This document shows positions 1 through 6,271 of a DNA stretch of 8,310 nt, piece by piece; the first letter of the stretch is position 1; each line of letters starts with the position of its first letter. The notes beneath the pieces were generated by a model. It did no database searches and was not told where the DNA came from. It was given only the letters and a program-made list of their open reading frames with translations. The DNA is taken from the NCBI GenBank assembly GCA_030042375.1, contig JASHZU010000054.1, positions 1 through 8,310 of the forward strand, written 5' to 3'. Both the position numbers and the translations under genes were made by a program. The stretch comes from Verrucomicrobiia bacterium (GTDB lineage: Bacteria > Verrucomicrobiota > Verrucomicrobiae > Limisphaerales > UBA11358).

Positions 1-1
1 G

Positions 2-94
2 GATGACCAGTCCCGTCGTGAGGCCGCGCCATTGGCTGACACCACCAAAGAGATCATTTCACAATACAAAAAGAAAACCACATTAAGAAAATGA
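2..94 (+). CDS. 3' end of an unidentified upstream gene (partial)
   Basis: An open frame enters from the left edge and ends at TGA 92-94, giving 30 residues with the hydrophilic, Lys-rich tail [15 protein letters not shown]. The stop overlaps the pgi ATG as ATGA, the same junction type seen at pgi/aldolase and gnd/zwf, which is the main reason to believe it is a real gene and part of the operon. The mix of charged and helix-forming residues looks like an ordinary soluble protein C-terminus. No diagnostic motif is present, so the product cannot be named. A sugar-phosphate enzyme or kinase would fit the neighbourhood, but that is a guess from context only. Confidence 0.6.
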   Translation, partial: DDQSRREAAPLADTTKEIISQYKKKTTLRK

Positions 95-1731
95 AAAAGA
101 ATGTTAAACCACTTACCCAATTGCCTGCCTGGAAAGCATTGGCCGCTCATAGTAAACAAATCGGAAAACTGCATCTGCGCGATTTGTTCGCGAAAGACAA
201 GCAACGCGGCGAACACTTCACCGCCGAAGGCGCCGGTTTGTTTCTGGATTATTCAAAAAATCGCATCAATGACAAAACGATGAAGTTGCTTTTGCAACTG
301 GTCAAAGAAGCGGGTCTGCGCGCGAAAATTGACGCGATGTTCAGCGGCGAGAAAATCAACATCACTGAAAATCGTGCCGTGCTGCATATCGCGCTGCGCG
401 CCCCGAAAAATGCCACCATCCTGGTTGATGGCAAAAACGTTGTGCCCGAGGTCCACGCCGTCCTCGACAAGATGGCGGCGTTTGCGGACCGGGTGCGCAG
501 CGGCGATTGGAAAGGCCACACCGGCAAACCCATCCGCAATGTCATCAACATTGGCATCGGCGGTTCCGACCTTGGCCCCGTGATGGCGTATGAGGCGCTT
601 AAGCATTACAGCGACCGCAACATGACGTTCCGTTTTGTGTCCAATGTGGACGGCATTGATTTTGTGGAGGCGGTCCGCGACCTGAATCCGGCCGAGACGC
701 TATTCATCGTTTCTTCCAAGACCTTTACCACGTTGGAGACCATGACCAACGCCGAAACTGCGCGCAAGTGGTCCCTGGAAGGATTGGGCGGCGATAAAAA
801 AGCTGTGGCAAAGCATTTTGTGGCTGTTTCGACAAATGCGGAAAAGGTTTCTGCCTTCGGCATTGATACCGCCAACATGTTCGGTTTCTGGGACTGGGTC
901 GGCGGGCGTTACTCGATGGATTCCGCCATCGGACTTTCAACAATGCTGGCCATCGGCCCGGAAAATTTTCACGCCATGCTCCACGGCTTCCATGAAATGG
1001 ATGAACATTTTTATACGGAACCATTCGAAAGAAACCTGCCGGTTCTCATGGGCCTGTTGAACGTTTGGTACAACGACTTTTTTGACGCCCAGACCGTCGC
1101 AGTACTGCCCTATGAACAATACCTGAAACGCTTCCCGGCTTATTTGCAACAATTGACAATGGAGAGCAACGGCAAACATGTCACGCTCGATGGGAAGCAC
1201 GTGAAGTACGACACCGGCCCAATTTTCTGGGGTGAGCCCGGTACCAATGGCCAGCACTCATTTTACCAATTGATCCATCAGGGCACGCGGCTGATTCCTT
1301 GTGACTTCATCGCTTTCATACATGCGCTGACACCGCTTGGCCGCCATCATGACATGCTGATGGCCAATGTGTTTGCGCAAACCGAAGCGCTGGCCTTTGG
1401 CAAGACGCCGGAGCAAGTCAAAGCTGAAGGCACGGCGGATTGGCTGGTGCCCCATCGCGTTTTTGAAGGCAATCGTCCTTCCAACACAATTCTTGCCGAG
1501 CGATTGACGCCCGAAATACTCGGTGCGCTCGTGGCGCTTTACGAACACAGCGTTTTCACGCAAGGTGTTATCTGGAACATTAACTCGTTCGATCAATGGG
1601 GTGTGGAACTTGGCAAAGCCCTCGCTCAACGCATTATTCCGGAACTCGAAAGTCCGTCCGAACCTAAACTGAATCATGATAGTTCGACGAACAACTTGAT
1701 TCGTCGTTATCGGGAGATGAAAAACATATGA
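91..1731 (+). CDS. pgi: glucose-6-phosphate isomerase
   Basis: Cytoplasmic enzyme that interconverts glucose 6-phosphate and fructose 6-phosphate, linking glycolysis and the pentose phosphate route. The 546-residue protein has the usual length of the long E. coli-type family and is intact. Visible landmarks are [10 protein letters not shown] (154-163) and [10 protein letters not shown] (208-217) in the sugar-phosphate-binding SIS domain, and family signature 1 around [10 protein letters not shown] (266-275). The catalytic Glu in MESNGK is E358, the ring-opening His in GTNGQHS is H389, and signature 2, [10 protein letters not shown], ends in catalytic K509. The C-terminus ([11 protein letters not shown]) is also typical. 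The ATG at 91 overlaps the upstream stop, and no strong Shine-Dalgarno sequence precedes it, only an A-rich stretch, so translation is probably coupled to the upstream gene. The stop overlaps the aldolase start as ATGA. The active site looks complete and assignment is secure. Confidence 0.97.
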   Translation: MKKNVKPLTQLPAWKALAAHSKQIGKLHLRDLFAKDKQRGEHFTAEGAGLFLDYSKNRINDKTMKLLLQLVKEAGLRAKIDAMFSGEKINITENRAVLHIALRAPKNATILVDGKNVVPEVHAVLDKMAAFADRVRSGDWKGHTGKPIRNVINIGIGGSDLGPVMAYEALKHYSDRNMTFRFVSNVDGIDFVEAVRDLNPAETLFIVSSKTFTTLETMTNAETARKWSLEGLGGDKKAVAKHFVAVSTNAEKVSAFGIDTANMFGFWDWVGGRYSMDSAIGLSTMLAIGPENFHAMLHGFHEMDEHFYTEPFERNLPVLMGLLNVWYNDFFDAQTVAVLPYEQYLKRFPAYLQQLTMESNGKHVTLDGKHVKYDTGPIFWGEPGTNGQHSFYQLIHQGTRLIPCDFIAFIHALTPLGRHHDMLMANVFAQTEALAFGKTPEQVKAEGTADWLVPHRVFEGNRPSNTILAERLTPEILGALVALYEHSVFTQGVIWNINSFDQWGVELGKALAQRIIPELESPSEPKLNHDSSTNNLIRRYREMKNI

Positions 1732-2642
1732 GTACACTTAATCCAAAGCAGCAACAGCAACGCAAAATCAGGGCGCAACCGGGTTTCCTGGCCGCGCTGG
1801 ACCAAAGCGGCGGCAGTACCCCCAAGGCGCTGGTGGCCTATGGCATCAAGGAAAATGCCTGGTCCAATGAAGAACAGATGTTTGATTTGGTCCACCAGAT
1901 GCGCTCGCGCGTCATTACCAGTCCCAGCTTTAACGGAGACCGTATCCTCGGGGCCATCCTCTTTGAAGGCACCATGGATCGTGACGTCCAGGGAACGCCC
2001 ACGGCGGATTATCTGTGGAACGTAAAACGCGTCGTGCCGTTTTTGAAAGTGGACAAGGGCATTTTCCCTGAAGCCGATGGCGTGCAATTGTTGAAACCCA
2101 TGCCGGACCTAGCCGCGCTCCTGAAGAGGGCAAACGCAAAGAACATTTTCGGGACCAAAATGCGCTCGTTTATAAAACAGGCCAATGCCGCCGGCGTTAA
2201 AGCGATTGTTAAGCAGCAATTCGAGGTAGCGGCGCAAATCATCGCCGCGGGCTTGGTTCCTATTATCGAGCCCGAGGTGGACATTCATTGCCCGGATAAA
2301 TCCGGCGCTGAAGCGTTGCTCAAGGCGGCTATCACTGAAAAGCTGAATGCATTGCCTGCGGGACAAATCGTCATGCTCAAGCTGACCCTGCCGGAAAAAG
2401 ACGACCTTTATCTCGATTTCGTCAAACATCCGAAGGTCCTGAAAGTCGTTGCGCTGTCTGGAGGATATTCGCTCGAGGAAGCGGATAATCGCCTTCGCAG
2501 GAACCATGGAGTCATTGCAAGCTTTTCGCGGGCATTGCTCGACAGCTTGAAGGTCCAGCAGTCGGAAACTGAGTTCAACGGGGAATTGGATTCAGTCATT
2601 CAAAGCATTTACGAGGCATCCGTCATGAAGAATGGGGCCTGA
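1728..2642 (+). CDS. class I fructose-bisphosphate aldolase
   Basis: Schiff-base (metal-independent) aldolase that cleaves fructose 1,6-bisphosphate to glyceraldehyde 3-phosphate and dihydroxyacetone phosphate, or runs in reverse. At 304 residues it matches the short bacterial class I group (Staphylococcus Fda-like) rather than the longer animal form or the zinc class II enzymes. Visible features are ALDQSGGS (23-30) near the N-terminus, FGTKMRS (141-147), the acidic EPEVDIHC strand (181-188), MLKLTLPE (216-223) with K218 as the probable Schiff-base lysine, and the phosphate-binding SGGYS loop (244-248). The start overlaps the pgi stop as ATGA, with a weak GGGAG at 1712-1716 upstream. A 42-base gap then leads to gnd. 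Some class I aldolases also use erythrose 4-phosphate to make sedoheptulose 1,7-bisphosphate; the sequence alone does not show whether this one does. The family call is secure; the symbol is left blank because usage (fda, fbaB) varies. Confidence 0.94.
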   Translation: MSTLNPKQQQQRKIRAQPGFLAALDQSGGSTPKALVAYGIKENAWSNEEQMFDLVHQMRSRVITSPSFNGDRILGAILFEGTMDRDVQGTPTADYLWNVKRVVPFLKVDKGIFPEADGVQLLKPMPDLAALLKRANAKNIFGTKMRSFIKQANAAGVKAIVKQQFEVAAQIIAAGLVPIIEPEVDIHCPDKSGAEALLKAAITEKLNALPAGQIVMLKLTLPEKDDLYLDFVKHPKVLKVVALSGGYSLEEADNRLRRNHGVIASFSRALLDSLKVQQSETEFNGELDSVIQSIYEASVMKNGA

Positions 2643-2670
2643 GATTCAACAACATAAAATTAAGAAGAAA

Positions 2671-2677
2671 AAAGGAG
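2671..2677 (+). promoter_or_regulatory. ribosome binding site of gnd
   Basis: AAAGGAG lies 7 bases before the ATG at 2685, in an A-rich leader. This fixes the gnd start and is among the best-spaced sites in the window. It sits in the largest gap of the operon (2643-2684), in which I see no convincing promoter or hairpin. Confidence 0.8.
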
Positions 2678-2684
2678 AAATATT

Positions 2685-3707
2685 ATGCAACTAGGAATGG
2701 TAGGACTTGGCCGGATGGGTGCCAACATGGTGCGTCGGCTTATTCGCGGCGGCCATCAATGTGTCGTTTACGATCGCTCGGTAGACGCGGTGAAGGATTT
2801 AACCAAAGACAAAGCCACCGGCGCAGATTCCATCGCTGATTTTGTGAAGAAATTGGCGAAACCGCGCGCGATCTGGCTTATGGTCCCGGCAGGCGTGGTG
2901 GATCATTCCATTGCTGATTTCCTTCCGTTACTGGAACCGGGAGACATCCTCATTGACGGCGGCAATTCATATTACGTGGATGACATCCGCCGTGCAAAGC
3001 AACTGGCCGCCAAAAATATTCATTATGTGGATGTGGGCACGAGCGGCGGCGTCTGGGGCTTGGAACGCGGTTACTGCATGATGATTGGTGGCGAGCAGGA
3101 TGTCGTGCAGCGCTTGGACCCTATCTTTAAGACACTGGCGCCGGGCATTGGAGACATCCCTAAGACGCCCGGACGCGAAAAGCTTGGCGGTACAGCTGAA
3201 CAAGGTTATCTGCATTGCGGTCCTAATGGCGCGGGCCATTTTGTGAAAATGGTCCACAACGGCATCGAATACGGCATCATGGCCGCTTATGCCGAAGGTC
3301 TGGGCGTCTTGGAATCCGCCAACATCGGAAAAGTTAAGAGCGAAACCGATGCCGAAACGACGCCTTTGCGCGACCCGGAACATTATCAATTCGAGATTCA
3401 CTTGGCCGACGTTGCCGAGGTTTGGCGGCGCGGCAGCGTCATCTCTTCGTGGCTGCTGGACCTGACTGCGTCGGCGCTTGCCGACGACCCAAAACTGGTG
3501 AAGTTCGAAGGGCACGTTTCCGATTCCGGTGAAGGCCGCTGGACCATCAAAGCGGCGATCGATGAAGGCGTGCCGGTGCCAGTTTTGACGGCGGCACTTT
3601 ACGAACGGTTCGCCTCGCGCGGAGAAGCCGATTATCAGGACAAATTGCTTTCAGCCATGCGTTTTGGTTTTGGCGGACATTTAGAGAAAAAAGGAGCGGC
3701 CAAATGA
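2685..3707 (+). CDS. gnd: 6-phosphogluconate dehydrogenase, decarboxylating (short type)
   Basis: Oxidatively decarboxylates 6-phosphogluconate to ribulose 5-phosphate and CO2, the third step of the oxidative pentose phosphate pathway. At 340 residues it belongs to the short form lacking much of the C-terminal helical domain and tail of the classical ~470-residue enzyme. The N-terminal Rossmann domain has GLGRMGANM (7-15), followed by DGGNS (91-95) and substrate-binding GTSGG (118-122). The catalytic segment [12 protein letters not shown] carries K188 and E195 at the standard seven-residue spacing. [17 protein letters not shown] (244-260) and SGEGRW (281-286) are typical of this subgroup. The end of the second Rossmann strand reads VVYDRS (27-32): D30 is the kind of residue that favours NAD+, while R31 could support NADP+, so coenzyme preference is ambiguous. 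The gene overlaps zwf as ATGA. The enzyme call is secure. Confidence 0.95.
   Translation: MQLGMVGLGRMGANMVRRLIRGGHQCVVYDRSVDAVKDLTKDKATGADSIADFVKKLAKPRAIWLMVPAGVVDHSIADFLPLLEPGDILIDGGNSYYVDDIRRAKQLAAKNIHYVDVGTSGGVWGLERGYCMMIGGEQDVVQRLDPIFKTLAPGIGDIPKTPGREKLGGTAEQGYLHCGPNGAGHFVKMVHNGIEYGIMAAYAEGLGVLESANIGKVKSETDAETTPLRDPEHYQFEIHLADVAEVWRRGSVISSWLLDLTASALADDPKLVKFEGHVSDSGEGRWTIKAAIDEGVPVPVLTAALYERFASRGEADYQDKLLSAMRFGFGGHLEKKGAAK
3691..3696 (+). promoter_or_regulatory. ribosome binding site of zwf
   Basis: AAGGAG lies inside the last codons of gnd, 7 bases before the zwf ATG at 3704. It supports that start and shows zwf has its own ribosome binding site in addition to stop-start coupling with gnd. 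Confidence 0.8.
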
Positions 3708-5077
3708 ACCATTCGCATTCAGATATCCTGGTATTTTTTGGGGCCACCGGGGATTTGGCTTACAAAAAAATCTTCCCGGCTTTACAGGAAATGGTCAAAC
3801 GCGGCGTGCTCAACGTGCCGGTTATCGGCGTTGCCAAAGCCGGCTGGAACCTTGACCAGCTCAAGGCCCGGGCCAAAGACAGTATTGAAAAGCACAGCCA
3901 AATGGATCCAGCCGCTTTTGGAAAATTGATGCAATTGCTGCGTTACGTGGATGGTGACTTCAACGACCCGGCCACCTTCAAAACTCTGCGCAAGGAAATG
4001 GGCAATGCGCAATCGCCGGCACACTACCTGGCTATCCCGCCTGTCGCGTTCGGCACCGTGGTAGAGCACCTGTCGCAAGCCGGGTGCAACAAAAACGCCA
4101 GAGTCATTATTGAAAAGCCTTTCGGTCGTGATTTGCCTTCCGCCAAGGATCTCAATGCCATCCTCCTCAAGACCTTTGATGAGACGTCGATTTTTCGCAT
4201 CGACCATTATCTTGGCAAAGGACCTGTGCATAACATGCTTTTCTTCCGTTTTGCCAACGAAATGTTCGAGCCATTCTGGAACCGTCACCACATCGAGAGT
4301 GTGCAAATTACCATGGCGGAAGATTTTGGTGTTCAGGGACGGGGCGCATTTTACGAACAGGTCGGCACCGTCCGGGACGTCATCCAGAACCATCTCTTTC
4401 AGGTCCTGGTCAACATCGCTATGGAACCGCCTGTCCGCACCGACAGCGAATCTGTTCGCGATGAAAAAGTCAAAGTGCTTAAGGCGATACCGCCGATTGA
4501 AGCGAAAGATCTGCTCCGCGGGCAGTTCAAGGGCTATCGCAATGAACCCGGCGTCGCGCCGGATTCCAAGGTGGAGACTTTTGCCGCGCTTAAACTGGAG
4601 ATTGATTCCTGGCGCTGGCGCGGTGTTCCTTTTTATATCCGGGCCGGGAAATCCCTGCCTGTCACTTGCACGGAGGTTTTAATTCGCCTGCGCCTGCCGC
4701 CAACGATGTACGCTGATTATGATCTCAAATCGAATTATTTCCGGTTCCGGATTAGTCCCGAGGTCGTAGGAGCGTTTGGTGCCAATGTCATCTCGCCGGA
4801 GGATGAATCGGTAAGCCGGTTATCCGAGATGATAGCCAGCCATCATCCCACTACAAAGGAGAGTGATGCCTATGCCCGGGTGCTCACCGATGCCATGGCA
4901 GGAGACGCTTCGTTGTTCGCCCGCGAAGACTACGTGGAAGAGGCGTGGCGGATTGTCGATCCCGTGCTCAAAGCCAGTACGCCAATATATGAATACGAAC
5001 CGAAAACTTGGGGGCCCAGGGAAGTCGCAGCGGTTACGCCCCCCGGCGGCTGGCAAAACCCTGTTCTAACCCCATAA
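3704..5077 (+). CDS. zwf: glucose-6-phosphate 1-dehydrogenase
   Basis: First and committed step of the oxidative pentose phosphate pathway: glucose 6-phosphate to 6-phosphoglucono-lactone with reduction of NAD(P)+. The 457 residues are a little shorter than the ~490 of E. coli Zwf but cover the whole fold. The N-terminal Rossmann domain has [17 protein letters not shown] (11-27). EKPFGRD (137-143) and the active-site block RIDHYLGK (165-172) follow, then VRDVIQNH with the probable catalytic base H230, and RAGKSLPV (313-320) with substrate-binding K316. Two oddities stand out. The residue after DHYLGK is G173, where the family signature expects Glu, Gln or Lys. The coenzyme-discriminating Arg of GVAR-type sequences is replaced by Lys in GVAKAGW (K45). 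Both changes look natural, since flanking motifs are intact. It sits between gnd and pgl, its pathway partners. Identity is secure; coenzyme preference is not. Confidence 0.96.
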   Translation: MNHSHSDILVFFGATGDLAYKKIFPALQEMVKRGVLNVPVIGVAKAGWNLDQLKARAKDSIEKHSQMDPAAFGKLMQLLRYVDGDFNDPATFKTLRKEMGNAQSPAHYLAIPPVAFGTVVEHLSQAGCNKNARVIIEKPFGRDLPSAKDLNAILLKTFDETSIFRIDHYLGKGPVHNMLFFRFANEMFEPFWNRHHIESVQITMAEDFGVQGRGAFYEQVGTVRDVIQNHLFQVLVNIAMEPPVRTDSESVRDEKVKVLKAIPPIEAKDLLRGQFKGYRNEPGVAPDSKVETFAALKLEIDSWRWRGVPFYIRAGKSLPVTCTEVLIRLRLPPTMYADYDLKSNYFRFRISPEVVGAFGANVISPEDESVSRLSEMIASHHPTTKESDAYARVLTDAMAGDASLFAREDYVEEAWRIVDPVLKASTPIYEYEPKTWGPREVAAVTPPGGWQNPVLTP

Positions 5078-5084
5078 ATGTTTT

Positions 5085-5807
5085 ATGAAAATCAATGTTC
5101 AGGTTAATGCAGATGAAGCAGCCAAAGTCGGTGCGAAATTTATCGCTGCCGAAGCTTGGGCCGCGGTGACCGCGCGAGGTCGTTTCGTGATGGCGGTGAG
5201 TGGCGGGCAGGTCCCATGGCGCATGTTCCGTGCTTTGGCAGGCGAGAGCATGCCTTGGAATGCCGTCCATGTCGTCCAAGTGGATGAACGCGTAGCGCCG
5301 CCGGGCGATGCAGACCGAAATCTAACGCATCTGGAAGAGAGCTTGTTTTCTCATGTTCCATTAGTGCCTTCACAAATCTATCCCATGCCGGTGGAAGACG
5401 ATGACCTGGAGGCTGCCGCTGCAAAATACGCCCGGCAGTTGCAGGAAATTGCCGGCACGCCGCCCGTGATCGACCTCGTGCATTTGGGGCTGGGGCCGGA
5501 CGGCCATACGGCATCACTGGTGCCGGGCGATCCGGTTCTGAATATTACGGACCGCGACGTCGCGGTGACATGCCTTTATCAGAACCGCAAGCGGATGACA
5601 CTGACTTATCCCATCCTTAATCGCGCCCGTAATATCCTCTGGCTGGTGACTGGCGCGGAAAAAAAAGAAATTCTTCATCGCTTATACAATGGTGATTCAT
5701 CCATTCCCTCGGGCCGGATTCAACGGGACGCAGCCATGATCCTGGCGGATGGCGCGGCTGCGGGCGGCATCGATTTAATTCAAACAAAAGGAGAATTATG
5801 CGTTTAG
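5085..5807 (+). CDS. pgl: 6-phosphogluconolactonase
   Basis: Hydrolyses 6-phosphoglucono-1,5-lactone to 6-phosphogluconate, between Zwf and Gnd in the pathway. The 240-residue protein is of the DevB/SOL type related to glucosamine-6-phosphate isomerases, not the beta-propeller YbhE type. Motifs seen are AVSGG (37-41), VVQVDERV (63-70), the D-x-x-RN segment (D76-R78-N79), HLGLGPDGHTASL (133-145) and MTLTYPILNRARN (171-183), then VTGAEK (188-193). The start at 5085 is 7 bases after the zwf stop and has no recognisable Shine-Dalgarno sequence, so initiation probably depends on ribosomes terminating on zwf. An ATG at 5078 is in another frame. The last 10 bases overlap rpiB. Placement beside zwf and gnd supports the lactonase over a nagB-like sugar isomerase. 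Confidence 0.93.
   Translation: MKINVQVNADEAAKVGAKFIAAEAWAAVTARGRFVMAVSGGQVPWRMFRALAGESMPWNAVHVVQVDERVAPPGDADRNLTHLEESLFSHVPLVPSQIYPMPVEDDDLEAAAAKYARQLQEIAGTPPVIDLVHLGLGPDGHTASLVPGDPVLNITDRDVAVTCLYQNRKRMTLTYPILNRARNILWLVTGAEKKEILHRLYNGDSSIPSGRIQRDAAMILADGAAAGGIDLIQTKGELCV
5788..5793 (+). promoter_or_regulatory. ribosome binding site of rpiB
   Basis: AAGGAG lies within the end of pgl, only 4 bases before the ATG at 5798. The spacing is short, but this is the only ATG that fits both the site and the conserved N-terminus MRLGIATDHGGF of the protein. Confidence 0.7.
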
Positions 5808-6250
5808 GAATTGCAACCGATCATGGTGGTTTTGATTTAAAAGTAAAACTTGCCGAGCGTCTTCGTGCCGCCGGCCATGAGGTCGTGGATTTCGGGGCCG
5901 ACAAAATGGCTTCCGGAGATGATTATCCTGATTTCGTCATTCCTCTTGGCCAGGCAGTGGCCACCGGAAAAGTGGAACGCGGCATAGCTGTTTGCGGCAG
6001 CGGCGTGGGCGCTTCGATTTGTGCATGTAAAATCAAGGGCGTTCGCGCCTGTTTAATTGAAGACAATTTTTCCGCACGGCAGGGAGTAGAGGACGACAAC
6101 ATGAATATGATTTGTTTGGGCGGACGGATTGAGGGTCCGGAACTGGCTTGGGATTTGATTCAAACATTTCTCAAATCCAAATTCAGCGGGGCTGAGCGCC
6201 ATGTGCGCCGTTTGGGAAAAGTTGCCGCCTTGGAAAACGACAGAAAATAA
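5798..6250 (+). CDS. rpiB: ribose-5-phosphate isomerase B (RpiB/LacAB family)
   Basis: Interconverts ribulose 5-phosphate and ribose 5-phosphate in the non-oxidative branch, acting directly on the product of Gnd. The 150 residues are the normal RpiB length. ATDHGGF (6-12) with D8 and H9, DDYPDF (41-46), and the catalytic cysteine loop VCGSGVGASICACK (65-78) with C66 as the proton-transfer base are all present, as are LGGR (107-110) and the basic C-terminal segment ERHVRRL (133-139). In the segment GVEDDNMN (97-104) the residue aligning with the active-site His of E. coli RpiB (H98) is an Asp, D99; the neighbouring Asn (N103) is kept. This could alter ring opening or substrate preference, so a related aldose-ketose isomerase (for example for allose, galactose or another phosphorylated sugar) is the main alternative. 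Context between pgl and tkt favours ribose 5-phosphate. Confidence 0.88.
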   Translation: MRLGIATDHGGFDLKVKLAERLRAAGHEVVDFGADKMASGDDYPDFVIPLGQAVATGKVERGIAVCGSGVGASICACKIKGVRACLIEDNFSARQGVEDDNMNMICLGGRIEGPELAWDLIQTFLKSKFSGAERHVRRLGKVAALENDRK

Positions 6251-6260
6251 CTAAAAGCAA

Positions 6261-6267
6261 AAGGAGG
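6261..6267 (+). promoter_or_regulatory. ribosome binding site of tkt
   Basis: AAGGAGG is the closest match to the anti-Shine-Dalgarno consensus in the window, 4 bases before the ATG at 6272. It lies in the 21-base gap after rpiB and settles the tkt start. Confidence 0.82.
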
Positions 6268-6271
6268 TTTT

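Noticed and set aside
1258..1737. Reverse-strand open frame opposite the end of pgi
   Set aside because: Covers the conserved pgi C-terminal signature in antisense and shows no motif or ribosome binding site of its own that I can support.
2643..2684. Possible internal promoter in the A-rich gap before gnd (CATAAAAT)
   Set aside because: There is no matching -35 element at proper spacing, and the A-rich run is better explained as the leader of the ribosome binding site.
2967..3515. Reverse-strand open frame opposite gnd (about 182 codons)
   Set aside because: Fully overlapped by gnd, with its conserved active-site residues in the forward frame; no independent evidence of coding.
3782..4393. 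Long reverse-strand open frame opposite zwf (about 203 codons)
   Set aside because: It lies wholly inside a well-supported zwf, has no recognisable protein motif, and is the kind of shadow frame expected in codon-biased genes.
5078..5080. Alternative ATG start for pgl right after the zwf stop
   Set aside because: It is in a different frame from the conserved pgl protein, which begins at 5085.
5786..5815. Similarity between the starts of rpiB and gnd (AAAAGGAGAA, then ATGC and TAGGAAT)
   Set aside because: Both are a ribosome binding site followed by a short beta strand (MRLGIA and MQLGMV) leading into a nucleotide- or sugar-phosphate-binding fold; short and explainable without a repeat or duplication.
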